Below, in pieces: positions 34,159-46,484 of a stretch of 64,000 bases of DNA (positions are counted from its first letter, which is position 1; the number at the start of each line of letters is the position of its first letter). Under the pieces are notes generated by a model that worked only from the letters and a program-made list of their open reading frames with translations, did not search any database and was not told the origin of the DNA. The stretch is from Isoetes taiwanensis (Eukaryota > Streptophyta > Lycopodiopsida > Isoetales > Isoetaceae). Location of the stretch: the NCBI GenBank assembly GCA_021234155.1, contig JAJEKV010000072.1:5640024-5704023 (forward strand), written 5' to 3'. The translations under genes and the position numbers were made by a program.

Positions 34159-34305
34159 ATAGATAGATAGTATTTTTACGTCATGCCACATTGGATGCTA
34201 TGCTTTGGCAGCATCCAGGAGAACATATGACCGACCCCGAGAGACTTGAACACAAGATCTCGTAATTGCTAACCCAATGTAATAGCCATTAAACGAAACA
34301 ATAAG
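34159..34305 (-). mobile_element. tRNA-related SINE with (TCTA)n tail (copy 1)
   Basis: On the minus strand an A-box-like GGGTTAGCAATTACGAG is followed by a B box (GTGTTCAAGTCTC), a body with GGTCGGTCATATG and GGCATGACGTA, and a TATCTATCTATA tail at 34159-34173. The body and tail type recur at 58829-58990. The segment 34320-34754 holds nothing that I recognise. Confidence 0.65.
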
Positions 34306-34754
34306 AATACCCACGCACTAAAATAGTAAAAACAAATATAATACAATACTAAAAATAATGGTCTTTATTTTAAATAACAATATAATTTTGTACTTCCTTC
34401 TCCTTTATCTTACATCAAATATATTTCCACATCTGCCTATCAATGATGTTCTCTTCTCTATATCATATGAGAACTAGGAACTTAAACATAGGATACCGAG
34501 CTCCAATCCTTTCTTGAAGGACGAACCAATGAATAAAGAATTGCAACAAACACAACTAATATGCTCCAGAAGCATTTACATAGAACATGTTGGTTGACAG
34601 AGGCTAAGTGATCCGAAGTAGCGATGCCACGTGCCTACAAAGGCAGGGCATCAAACAATGGCACCGGATGAAGAGAGAGAGAGAGGGGATGCTCATCACA
34701 GGTGCATCGTTTAGCCAAAACAAGTATATGCTACCAAGTCAGATACAAAGAGAC

Positions 34755-35192
34755 TTATGAACAATAGAAGTCAAGGAGTTCATTGACCTCAAAGTCTTGG
34801 GTAGGACCGCCACCATTGTTGAGGAGCCAGAGGAGGTGCTCAAAGAGGACGACTTCGCAGGGGATGGCGAGGGCACCGCCGTAAGCAAAGCCATACTCAT
34901 CGGCGGTGCGCTCGAGAAGGATTTTAAAGACGGGATGATTCAAGCGACCGGCCTCGATGATGAAGCGTCTCCTTTCACTCCCAACATAGATGGCTAGGAA
35001 CCCTTGAGGCACGTCGGATGGCACGTGGCACTCGTCGATAGGCTCGTCCTCCACGTCGGTAAGGTCGCATCTGGAGAAGCTGGAGTTCCGATGAGAAAAG
35101 CTTGTGCGCTGAGAGAAGCTGGGCTCCTTGGAAAGCTTCGAAAGCCTGGATCTTTTCCTGAATCTGGAAGCCAGGCGGCTCAAGAATGCCAT
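34755..35192 (-). CDS. SAUR family auxin-responsive protein
   Basis: This single-exon protein of 145 residues has a basic N-terminus (SRLASRFRKRSRLSK) and the SAUR core: DVPQGFLAIYVGSERRRF (about residues 58-75), ALNHP-type RLNHPVFKILLE (about 82-93), EYGFAYGGALAIPCEV (about 98-113) and F-E-H-LL (about 116-120). Small auxin-up RNA proteins are land-plant-specific. In flowering plants they inhibit PP2C.D phosphatases to activate plasma-membrane H+-ATPase and cell expansion. No breaks are seen and the length is usual for longer SAURs. A TATA-like TATAAAAA lies at 35455-35462 (minus), about 265 bases before the ATG. Two TGTCTG auxin-response-like motifs lie further up or between (about 35303 and 35495). 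Confidence 0.95.
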   Translation of the reverse strand: MAFLSRLASRFRKRSRLSKLSKEPSFSQRTSFSHRNSSFSRCDLTDVEDEPIDECHVPSDVPQGFLAIYVGSERRRFIIEAGRLNHPVFKILLERTADEYGFAYGGALAIPCEVVLFEHLLWLLNNGGGPTQDFEVNELLDFYCS

Positions 35193-35454
35193 AGAGTTTA
35201 CAGAGATCTGAACGCTCTTGCAGAGATCAAAACACTAGCAAAAACACCCCCTGCTACGTAACTCAAGATCTGCACTTCTCCACCCTTAGACCTTAGCAGC
35301 AACAGACAAAACGCTAGCAACCCAAGTGCTTTCTCGACTCCAAATCTCAAGAAAACCTCTCTAGATCTGAATCCAAACACCAGTGCCCGTGAACTACAGA
35401 AGTACTCCCTGCAGGCAGACCTTGACGCGCTCCAGATCTCAACAACGAGAACGG

Positions 35455-35462
35455 TTTTTATA
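35455..35462 (-). promoter_or_regulatory. TATA-box-like element of the SAUR gene
   Basis: CTATAAAAACC on the minus strand lies in a good position for a core promoter with a roughly 230-base leader. The nearby TGTCTG at about 35493-35498 (minus) fits a weak AuxRE. Function is inferred from position only. Confidence 0.5.
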
Positions 35463-36044
35463 GACCAGTTCTGCCCTGCACGTTCTCCAGATGCATCAGA
35501 CAATGACTAGTGATGATTGGCATCCAAATCTCTGCAGAATACAAAGGTTTTCAGCAATAAGGACAACGCCATACTATTGAAAATTATGAAAATGACAACC
35601 CCAATCCATTAAAAATTGAACCCCATTTGGAATCTACTATTAAGTAAGATTGGCTTGTAAATTATTGCCCAATTGCACATGGAGTTGTGGATCCCACACG
35701 TTCGTGACAGGCTAGCATTATTCATTGCTAAAAACTGGATTCCAAAGCCTATATTGTTCTTTTCCAACTGGAAGTACGTCATTTATTCAACCACCTCACT
35801 CATGCAAGCACATTTGGTTGGGAGTATCTAAATCAGATCTCTCAGCCAATGAGTAGCGGTTATACCAACCATTTTTTAGCAACATACATTATTGCAACGA
35901 GATTTGCTAGTTTGTACTAACCAACCATTACCTTTTCAAACTTTGAAACATCCTTGAGATATGTGTTGGTGTTAAAAGTGATCAAATTCGAATCTCCTCT
36001 CCTTGCTGTTCTCAAAGAATTCTAGTCAAATATTTAGCAGTCCA

Positions 36045-36345
36045 GTAACAATGTGGGGTTAAGTTTATTGTTGAGTAGGATTATTTTGTCAGCTCATTCC
36101 TTTAATGGATAAATTCAGGAACCAAGTTTATGGCGGGGTTTATGGTTCAGTAGGGTTACTTTGTCAGCGCACTCCTTTTAGGGACAAATTCATTCAGGAT
36201 AGCTAAAAAAGGGGACAGAGAGAGAAGCAGAGGAGTTGACAAAGTCTACATCCGGTAGTTGAGTAAAGAGATGATATCAAAGAAGAGAAAAGTGGTAGTT
36301 GGGTAAAAAGATAATAACAAAGAAGGGAAGAGTTGACAAAGTCAA
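36045..36345. repeat. Two pairs of imperfect direct repeats
   Basis: A roughly 75-bp block with TTTGTCAGC(T/G)CA(T/C)TCCTTT occurs at about 36051 and 36127. A roughly 55-bp block with GTAGTTGAGTAAAGAGATGA and its variant, plus GAGTTGACAAAGTC, occurs at about 36232 and 36290. The rest of 35513-36517 shows no gene. Confidence 0.7.
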
Positions 36346-37304
36346 AATATTATTAATATTTGTAAGATTCCAACTCATATACATAATCCAACTCAGATAT
36401 ATAATCTTTGAATTGAAAACTATGCTGGCCATAAAGAATCACAGCACATCAGAATCAATGGTTCTTAAAATACTTATTGACGACCACGCAAAATCACAAC
36501 ACATAGGAAATACTAATTGTTAGAAGTTAACTCTCATGTATATCTTTCATAATGTTTGGCTGCAGAGACTGAAGACTGAAACACAGTTGCCATATGATAT
36601 GTTAAGCATTTGAAACCTTGGTTGGAGTTGCAATAGTTACTTAGGGTAAATAATCGCAATGGTTTCAATGATTTAAATACATGGTTCAATGGTTAAGGTT
36701 TAAATGTCGATATACCATAGAACTCTTGAATATGTTGACGTAAAACAGTTGAGCCTGTGGGATAATTCTGAGAACACGAATTCCCAGATACACTACAACC
36801 CCAAAATTTGTTCCACAGTTGAAAACAACAGTAAAAACACACTACAGGTTGTTTTTTTGAAGATTTAAAAAAAAACCTATACATAGTTATACGGGGGCGT
36901 GGTTTTTCAAGGATATGCTGTAGTTTTTCTTAGGGAGCCGTAGTTTTTTTGTGTGGTTTATTAAGGAGGCGTAGTTTCTTTTTTAAAGATGTGTTGTTTT
37001 CTCAGGCGATATAGTTTTTTGAAGGGATGTTTTTTCTAAGGTGTTGTTTTTTAAGGTAGTGTTTTTTTTTAGGGGTGGTTTTTTATGGTTTTCTAAGAAT
37101 CCATGTATGACCAAGTTGTCTGCATGCCATTACAAATTGACACTCTTCACTGGCATTTGGCTTCATACATGTGTGTGTGTGTGAGCTTCTAGAAAGTGAA
37201 ACTTGAAGACATCCGTCACTTGGCAACTTGTAGAAGACACATTGATATGAAGAACCAAAGATGGACACTGGGTTGGCATCATTTAGGCATTTCTTGAAGG
37301 ACTC

Positions 37305-39525
37305 AAACATGCCACACCCACTTTAACATGCCAAGGTGGCTCTAACATGGCAAGGTGGCTCAAACATGCCACGTGGACTCCAACATGCCACCTAGGCTCC
37401 AACATGCCAAGGTGGCTCAATCATGCCAATGGGCTCCAACATGCCAACTAGGCTCCAATACAAGGTGGCTCAAACATGCCATGTGGGCTCCAACATGCCA
37501 CCTAGGCTCCAACATGCCAAGGTGGCTCAAACATGTCACCTAGGCTCCAACATGCCACCCAGGCTCAAACATGCCAAGGTATCTCAAACATGCCATGCGG
37601 GCTCCAACATGCCAAGGTGGCTCACAACATGCCACCTAGGCTCCAACATGCCACTGGCGGGCTCCAAAATGCCACCTAGGCTCCAACATGCCAAGATGGC
37701 TCCAACATGCCACCTAGGCTCAAACATGCAAAGGTGGTTCAAACATGCCAAAGTGGCTCAAACATGCCACGCGGGCTCCAATATGCCACCTAGACGCCAA
37801 GATGGCTCGAACATGCCACACGGGCTCCAACATGCCACCTAGGCTCCAACATGCCAAGGTGGCTCAAACATGCCACGTGGGCTCCAACATGCCACCTAGG
37901 CTCCAACGTACCAAGGTGGCTCAAACATGCCACCTAGGCTCAATCATCCCAAGGTGGCTCAAACATGCCACCAAGGCTCCAACATGCCAAGGTGACTCAA
38001 ACATGCCACCTAGGCTCCAACATGCCAAGGTGGCTCAAACATGCCACGTGGGCTCCAAGGCCACCTAGGCTCCAACATGCCAAGGTGGCTCAAACATGGC
38101 ACGGGGCTCCAACATGCCTTCTAGGCTCCAATCAAACATGCCACCTAGGCTCAAACATGCCAAGATGGCTCAAACATGCCACGTGTGCTCCAACATGCCA
38201 AGGTGGCTCAAACATGCCAAGGTGCTCAAACATGACATCTAGGCTCCAACATGCCACCTAGGCTCCAACATGCCAAGGTGACTCCAACATGCCAAGGTGG
38301 CTCAAACATGCCACGCGGCCTAGGCTCCAACATGCCACCTAGGCTCCAACATGCCAAGGTGGCTCAAACATGCCACCTAGGTTCCAACATGCCACATATA
38401 GGCTCAAACATGCCAAGGTGGCTCAAACATGACACCTAGGCTCCAACATTCTCAAACATGCCAAGGTGGCTCAAAACATGCCACCTAGGCTCCAACATGC
38501 CACTATAGGCTCAAACATGCCAAGGTGGCTCAAACATGCCACCTAGGCTCCAACATGCCACCTAGGCTCAAACATGCCAAGGTGGCTCAAACATGCCACC
38601 TGGGCTCCAACATGCTACCTAGGCTCCAACATGCCAACGTGGCTCCAACATGCCACCTAGGCTCCAACATGCCAAGGTGGCTCAAACATGCCACCTAGGT
38701 TCCAACATGCCACATATAGGCTCAAACATGCCAAGGTGGCTCAAACATGTCACCTAGGCTCCAACATGCCACTATAGGCTCAAACATGCCAAGGTGGCTC
38801 AAACATGCCACCTAGGCTCCAACATGCCACCTAGGCTCAAACATGCCAAGGTGGCTCAAACATGCCACATGGGCTCCAACATGCCAAGGTGGCTCCAACA
38901 TGCCACCTAGGCTCCAACATGCCAAGGTGGCTCCAACATGCCACCTACGCTCCAACATGACAAGGTGGCTCCAACATGCCACCTAGGCTCCAACATGCCA
39001 AGGTGGCTCAAACATGCCATCTAGGTTCCAACATGCCACATATAGGCTCAAACATGCCAAGGTGGCTCAAACATGCCACCTAGGCTCCAACATTCTCAAA
39101 CATGCCAAGGTGGCTCAAACATGCCACCTAGGCTCCAACATGCCACTATAGGCTCAAACATGCCAAGGTGGCTCAAACATGCCACCTAGGCTCCAACATG
39201 CCACCTAGGCTCAAACATGCCAAGGTGGCTCAAATATGCCACATGGGCTCCAACATGCCACCTAGGCTCCAACATGCCAAGGTGGCTCAAACATGCCACC
39301 TAGGTTCCAACATGCCACATATAGGCTCAAACATGCCAAGGTGGCTCAAACATGCCACCTAGGCTCCAACATTCTCAAACATGCCAAGGTGGCTCAAACA
39401 TGCCACCTAGGCTCCAACATGCCACTATAGGCTCAAACATGCCAAGGTGGCTCAAACATGCCACCTAGGCTCCAACATGCCACCTAGGCTCAAACATGCC
39501 AAGGTGGCTCAAACATGCCACATGG
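37305..39525. repeat. 19-bp minisatellite array, about 115 units
   Basis: Two unit types alternate, AACATGCCACCTAGGCTCC and AACATGCCAAGGTGGCTCA. Variants include a shortened AACATTCTCA and CACATATAGGCTCA. A higher-order repeat is visible in the second half: the CACATATAGG variant recurs at about 38392, 38710, 39036 and 39315, i.e. every 280-326 bases. CCACCT in one unit and AGGTGG in the other are complementary, so the array can fold back on itself. The long open frames are a by-product of a stop-free 57-base (3x19) period. Confidence 0.95.
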
Positions 39526-40144
39526 TTTCTTGCTGTTGGGTTATGGCTGCATATGATTTAGCTGCATGTGCTTCGTTCCCTGGAGCTTATAAGGTTTAGG
39601 CTTGAGCTTGATCGAACCACTGGCATGTGCACGTATTTGCACATTTTGGTGTATCCATTGTTTATAAGTGATAACTCAATGGCTTAACAATGGTTAAAAC
39701 TTAAAAAAAATACAAAAGGTTGCACTTAGACGATAAGGTTGCGCTTAGACAGGGGCATTTTAATAATTCGTCTCAGGGGCAAACATGGGTATTATTAACA
39801 AACAGGGGCATTTTAACAATTTGTGAAAATACATGGGTATTTTTATAATTTTCCCATAAAATAATGAATTTGCTAGGTGTGGAAAATAAAATAATATTTT
39901 ATATACATGTGATTTTTTGTCAAAGGCCGAGATAAACGGCACAGATCTTGATCCGAGTCCTTTGATCTTATTGGTCTTTATTTAGCGGTTCAGATTGACT
40001 CAAAGGTGAATGGTATAGATGTTGATCCTAGTCCTATGATATTACTGGCTACCAAAATGAAGGGCTGAGATTGAAATCCGAGATTATCCCGCCATTGTGC
40101 ACCTTGTGTTTCTTTCCCTCTCGTATTCTTTCTCCAAATTGTGA

Positions 40145-40410
40145 GGCTATGGCGCTTATGGCGAGAAAGCTATGGCGATGGCGGCCCTACCGGCCATGGC
40201 TCTCATATTCTTTCTCCAGCTGCAGGCTATGGCGCTATGGCAGAGCAGGCTATGGCGCTATGGCAGAGCAGGCTATGGCGATGGCAGTTCCGGCTGGCCA
40301 TGGCGATGGCAGATCCGGCAGATCCGGATGGCTATGGTGATGGCAGATCCGGCAGGCTATGGCGATGGCAGATCCGGCAGATGGGCTATGGCGTGCTGGC
40401 GATGGCAAAC
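40145..40410. repeat. GGCTATGGCGATGGCAGAT repeat array
   Basis: Degenerate units built from GGCTATGGCG, GATGGCAGATCCGGCA and GCAGAGCA recur about ten times. It follows AT-rich sequence and a short stretch that looks like a 5' leader (CTTTCCCTCTCGTATTC). A similar CTATGGCGG block occurs at about 59950-60020. All overlapping ORFs derive from the repeat. Confidence 0.85.
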
Positions 40411-40573
40411 AGGTTTTTTTTCATTCTAGTTTTACCCTAAAAACAGGCTGGCAGCATTCCGGCCAGGATTAGGAGCTGGGCTTTGCTTGTCCTTCAAGGA
40501 ATGCAGAAATTCAAAGATGTTTGTAGATGTTTGTTTTCTTTAAATAATTTCTCATCTATTGTTTCCATGCAGA

Positions 40574-40713
40574 ACATAACCGGGTGCTACCATAACAGCA
40601 ATGCATGGTCTATTCCTCCGAACCTTATCTGTAAACCATTACCCTGGAACGAGGGCCAGCTCATGACGGATTACAATAAATACATGCGGCTGTCTTGGCG
40701 CAAATGGCACTGA
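40574..40713 (+). other. Possible captured host exon inside the CACTA-like element
   Basis: After a GCAG acceptor-like site the plus strand reads NITGCYHNSNAWSIPPNL, then PLPWNEGQLMTDYNKY and RLSWRKWH before a stop. Its normal amino-acid composition contrasts with the surrounding repeats. I do not recognise the protein. CACTA elements are known to carry gene fragments. Confidence 0.4.
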
Positions 40714-42101
40714 AACAGGGGCGATATCTGGTAAAACATTCCGAAACTTCTTTCTTCTATAATAGCCCTTTCTGATCAGGAATATTTCTGCACAGACAAT
40801 GCACAGATAGGTTTGAGGCAAAATCGGGGCAAAATCGGGGCTACTTCAAGAAAAACCTATGAAAGGCATCAAAAGATGTTGCTACAGAACTAGAAAGGAA
40901 TAGGTGACATGCAGTTGAATTTGTTTTAATAAAATATGTGAGCATGAACTAGTTTTATGAACTGGTTTTAAAACATGAGTTGTTGTAACAAAATATGTGA
41001 ATAAACTGATTTTAGAACATGCTGTAAACTGTCTACAAGAAATGTTGAATATGTATTCAAAGTCTATATATTTTGAATAATGTAAAAATTCCTTGTTTAC
41101 TATTACAATCATCTAATTGTATTCTCTCTTGACAATGGAAAACAATCTCTAATCCTAAGTTTCATATCTTTGTTGTTTTTGTTTAATTTGAACACATTGT
41201 TTCTACACTACAAAAAAATATATATATGTTATTGTACCAAAAACAACACAAGAAAAAACGTGTTATTAATGAAAAACATAATACAAATACTAAAAATAAC
41301 ATGAGAAAAACTGTGCTAAAAAAACTTATATATATAAGGACTACGCATTGTTTTTAGCTAAAGGCCACATCTAAGAACCATGCATTGTTTCTTTTTTAGA
41401 GCGAAGCCACGCATAGAATCCGGCATTGTTTTTCTCTATAAACAACGGTGAAAACCACACATAAAAATGCGAAACGACACATAGAATTTGGCATTGTTTT
41501 TCTCTATAAACAACGGTGAAAATCACACATAAAAATTACGAGTTGTTTTTGTCTAAAAACCACGCATGAAAACTACGCGTTCTTTTCGTGTGAAAAACTA
41601 CATTAAAAAACTACTGTTGTTTCTAGCATTTTCGGAACATTTATATGGGTGGTCTTTGAGTGTTGTTTTCTTGCAAAAACAACAGCAAAAAACTACATAT
41701 AGAGCAGATTTTGGGGTTAGTGTGATAGGAATTCTTATCCTGTGCCTAAACGGCCGGGGATCTATGTTTAAAGCTAAGAAGAATTCATTGGAGATATATA
41801 CTTCCTGGCATTGAGTGGGAATCAAGGGATTAAGTGGATCCGGCATGCTACAGTGATCTCGTCGATCTCTCTGCTACAGTAACCCAATTGTTTATGACTA
41901 TGATTTATTCTAATGGTTGTAAATAAATAAGGTATAGGGGGTTAAGTTGATCAAGAGATTAGAGACCACAATTTGGCTCTCTTGATTCAATACAAAAAAC
42001 CTCAAGTGAATTTGTAGTAGACTTGTAGCACCAGGAAAGTTATTGAATATTGAAGTTGTGAGATTGCAAAATATTACTAGTAGACATTTCATATTTCATC
42101 A

Positions 42102-42114
42102 TTGGTATCAGAGC
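42102..42114 (+). other. Primer binding site of the Copia element
   Basis: TTGGTATCAGAGC directly follows the 5' LTR and is complementary to the 3' end of plant initiator methionine tRNA, the common primer of plant Copia elements. Confidence 0.9.
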
Positions 42115-45100
42115 TAAGTTGACTTAAAGCATAATGTCTACTAGATTTGCAGTGAATTTGTTAAATCAAATTGAAGTGTTTGAGGGAGACACTGGATTCC
42201 AAGTTTGGAAGGAGTCTATTAAATCTGTTTTGGAGTTTGAGCATTTGTGGCATCTTGTAGGTGGTGATCAAACTGGAGCTACTAGGTCTGCTAGCTCTGC
42301 TAGCTCTGCAAGTCCAGGGGCTAGCTCAAATAATCCAGGGGGAGGGAGTGAAACTCCAGAAGGTCCTAGAGCAGCTTCAACTCCTACTGTTGCTGTGGCA
42401 GATGACACTAAAATTATGGAAGCTCAGCAGATAATTCTGAGTAAGGTAGGAACTGCTCTTAAGTTGAGATTAAGAGGGTTAAAGCCACATGAAATGTGGC
42501 AGTATCTTATAAGCCAATATGAGGTAAAGAGTTCATCCCAAATAGACTTGTTGGAAAAGCAATTAAGGAAATTAAAATTATTTGATAAGGATGATCTAAC
42601 AGATTTTCTGTAGAAGTTTGATTCAATTGTGGCAGATCTTGAAGGTGCTGGAAATGTCTTAAGTGAGCAATACCAAATATTGGCATTGTCTAGGGCTGTT
42701 TCTCACAACACTCAGCTTGCAACATTAGTGAGAAATATAGCCACTTCAAAGGAGCACGCTCTGAGAATTATTCGTACTGAATTTGAGCAGTCCAGGGGTA
42801 TTCAAGATGATGATCAATCTCCAGAGGTGCTGTTTGCAAGAAAGCAGAAAAGAGGGGGCAGTTCCAGCTCTGCAAAAGATAAATTGGGGCCCTGCTATAC
42901 TTGCAACCAATATGGACACCTCAAAAATGAATGTCCAAGTGAAGGTAAGCACTTTAGATGCTTTAATTGTGATGGTAAAGGTCACATGTCTGCAAATTGT
43001 CCAAGTCCCAAGGGTATTGGGGGAAGAGGGAGAGGTCGAGGAAGAACTCAAATGGACTCTAAAAGGGGAAGGGGGAGATTTAGAAGAAACACCAGTGTGA
43101 ATATCATGGAAGAGGCAAATGAAGAAAATCCTGATGACATCGAGGTAATACATGCACTTAATGTTTCTCAAGGTTTTAACAAAAATGATAACAAGTTTCT
43201 CATTATAGATTCAGGAGCAGAAAGATCAGTAGTACATGATGTGGAGATATTAAAAGAATGTAAGAAAGAAAATGGTCAAGTTCAGCTTGGAGATGCTGGG
43301 GTGCAGAAAATTAGAGACTCTGGGATATTAGAGTTGTTTGATTTAAATGGAAAAAGTGTGATGCTCAGAGAAGTTTTGTGTGTTCCAACTCTTGTAAGAA
43401 ATTTAATCTCAGTTTGTCAACTTGTGGATCTTGGGTATAAAGTTGTATTTGAAAAACTTGAATGCAAAATATTTCTTCATAATATTTTGAAGTTCATTGG
43501 AAGGAGAGTAGGAAATTTGTTTGGCTTTGACAAAGATCATATTTTGTCTGTCAATCTTGTTGAGTATCCATCAAAGACAATTTGGCACAATAGATTATGC
43601 CATACTCATTATGCCAATATTGATTTGCTTATTAAAAACAAGTTTATAACAGCAAAGGATGATGGAAATCTGCTATGTGCAGGCTGCCAACTTGGTAAGC
43701 AATCAAGACTTGCATTTAAAGCAAAGGGTAAAAGAGCTAAAGGAATTTTAGATCTGATACACACTGATCTATGTGGACCTATTAATATCACAGGAATAGA
43801 AGGACACAGATATTTTATGACCTTCATAGATGATTTTAGCAGAAGGACAAGATGTTATCTGCTAAAGAAGAAAAGTCAAGCTTTTGAAGCCTTGAAATTA
43901 TTTATAGCAGAAGTAGAGCTAGAAACTAAAAGGAAAGTTAAGTGTATACGATCAGACAGGGGGGGAGAATACTTATCAAAGGAATTTAAATGGTATTGTG
44001 CTAACCGTGGTATTAAAAGACAGTTGACTTGCAGATATTCTCCCCAACAAAATGGAGTAGCTGAGAGAAAAAATAGAACTCTACTCAATGCTGTTCGTTC
44101 AATGTTGTAGTACTCAGGCTTACCAAATTTTCTATGGAGTGAAGCTTTGAAAGCAGCAGTTCTTATTCAAAATATATTGCCCTCTGTAAGTACAAAAGGC
44201 ACAGTACCTGAAATGATGTGGTCAGGTAAAATTCCTGTTTATGAACATTTGAGATCATTTGGTTGTTTAGGCTTTGTTCATACTCCTGAAGAAACTAGAA
44301 AAAAACTTGATGATCGAGCATGTATTGCATATATGGTGGGCTATGACTTGCATTCAAAAGCTTATAGGTTATATGATCCTGCTCATAGAAAAATCCTCAT
44401 TAGTAGAGATGTAGTGTTTAATGAAAACAAGTTCTATCGAGCAATTCCCAATATTAATGATGATAATAATTTGAAGGCTAGCCAAACAAATACTGATGTG
44501 GAAGAAACAGTTGAGCATACTGCTCAGACTGAAGTTGGAATGCAGGATACAAGAGGAATTCTTGACAGTGATGATGAAGATGGAGATGAAGGTTCAAGGA
44601 AACCACAAGATACTGAGAGTCTTTCTGAGTATGAACCTGCAGTTGAATCTGCACTACCGAGGTCGAGATAGCGTAACCCCCGACCTTAAACCCTTGAACT
44701 ATGGCCAGAATTATGGCGTATCCGAACCCATTATACCCATGGCAAGACCAAAAAGGAAAGCCAGAAGGACTGAAGCACAAATCTTGGCTGATGAAAGCAA
44801 ACTTCAATTTGAGTTGCATGGGAGAACAGAAGAAGGTAGAAGTAAAAGGCATCATGGAAATAAAGGTGAAATTCATTCTATTTTTGATATTCTTGTCTTA
44901 GAAACTGACAAGTTGCCAAGAAATTTTGAAGAAGCTATTGGAAGTAATGATTCTGAAAACTGGAAGGAAGCTATGAATAATGAGATGCAATCTTTCAAAA
45001 GGACAGAAACCTATATTGTAGTTGACAAGCCACCTGGTAAAAATGTTGTTGGCAGTAAATGGATTTTCAAAATAAAGCCAGGTATTGATGGAAAATCAAA

Positions 45101-46484
45101 GAAATTTAAGGCAAGGCTTGTAGCACAAGGTTTCACTCAGAAAAAAGGATTAGATTTTGATGAAACATTCTCACCATTGGTCAAAATTAATAGTTTGAGA
45201 ATGCTTTTAGCCATTGCAAACTCGTGTGACATGGAAATTCATCACATGGATGTAAGCACAGCGTTTCTTAATGCAAAACTTGAGGAAGAAATCTATTTGA
45301 AACCTGCTCCAGGATTTGAGGAAGAAAAGGGGAAAGTGTGGAAATTGAACAGGGCAGTTTATGGATTGAAACAAGCACCAAGGGAGTGGTACAAATGCAT
45401 GGATAATTATCTTTTAGAACAAGGCTTTGAGAAGTTAAAATGTGATGGGAATCTGTATAGATATAGTGATGGGAAGCAGTGGTGTATTATAGCCCTTTAT
45501 GTTGATGACAATATCATGGTTGCAAATGACAAAAATATCTTGGCACAATGTAAACACCTGCTCAATAAACGTTTCCAAATGACAGATTTAGGTGAACTTA
45601 AGAGGTTTCTTGGCATTGAAGTATACAGGGACAGAGAAAATAAGCTGCTAACATTGAGCCAGCAAGCTCATATTCTAAATATGTTGAAGAAATTTAATAT
45701 GAGTGATTGCAATATAGCACAAACTCCTTTAGTACCTGGGCAGAAGATCTCAGCTAATATGGCTCCAAAATCAGAGAAAGAGAAAATGCAAATGGAAAAT
45801 GTCCCTTATAGATCACTGGTTGGCTGTTTATCTTATGTAGCAAACTGTACAAGACCAGATATAGCTTTTGGAGTCAACTTGCTGAGCAGGTACAACAATA
45901 ACCCTGGTGTGGAACATTGGACAGCTGCCAAAAGAATTTTGAGATACCTAAAGGGTACCCTAGATGTTGGCATTAGGTATAACTCAAATGAGCTTAAATT
46001 AAAAGCCTATTGTGATTCTGACTGGGCAGGTGACTTAGACCAAAGGAAATCAACATCAGGTTATGTGGTTTTGCTAGGAGGTGCCCCTGTAGCTTGGAAA
46101 TGCAAAAAGCAAGGAAGTATAGCCCTGTCCAGGGCAGAGGCAGAATATAATGCTGCAACTCTACTTACTAAAGAGGTGATATGGGAAAGAAGACTACTTG
46201 CTGAATTAGGTCTAGAACAAACAGAACCTACAATAATTTTCTGTGATAGCACAAGCTGCATAGCCATGTCCAGAAATCCTGTGTTGCATGAAAGATGCAA
46301 GCATATAGAAATGGAAGTTCATTTTATTCGAGATATGGTTGAAAGAAAACTGGTACATCTTGCATATGTTAGTACAGTCAATCAAATGGCAGATCTTCTG
46401 ACAAAAGCCCTACCACTTGGAAAATTTAAGATTCTAAGAGATGCAGTACAGTATAATTATAGGAAAGATTACATGAAGGGGGAA

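Larger units (their letters stand above)
36790..41723. mobile_element. Non-autonomous CACTA-like DNA transposon, 4.93 kb
   Basis: The ends are ACACTACAACCCCAAAATTT on the left and, as reverse complement of the right, ACACTAACCCCAAAATCTG. Comparison with the intact 3' LTR shows a 3-bp target duplication GAT (36787-36789 and 41724-41726). The subterminal regions are full of short repeats, GTAGTTTTT/GTTGTTTTTT on the left (36890-37085) and AAAACAAC/AAACTACG types on the right (41240-41700), as in CACTA (En/Spm) elements. No transposase is seen. The interior carries a 2.2 kb 19-bp minisatellite, a GGCTATGGCGATGGC repeat array and a possible captured exon. As it lies in a young Copia LTR, its insertion is younger still. 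Confidence 0.88.

Noticed and set aside
37355-38439. Long open frames reading MPPRLQHAKVAQTCH-like repeats
   Set aside because: They follow from a stop-free 19-bp tandem repeat read in any frame. There is no start context, domain or codon bias.
37305-39525. CRISPR-like regular array
   Set aside because: No unique spacers are present. It is a head-to-tail minisatellite in a plant transposon.
40071-40440. Three overlapping Trp/Ala/Met-rich ORFs
   Set aside because: All derive from the GGCTATGGCG repeat array.
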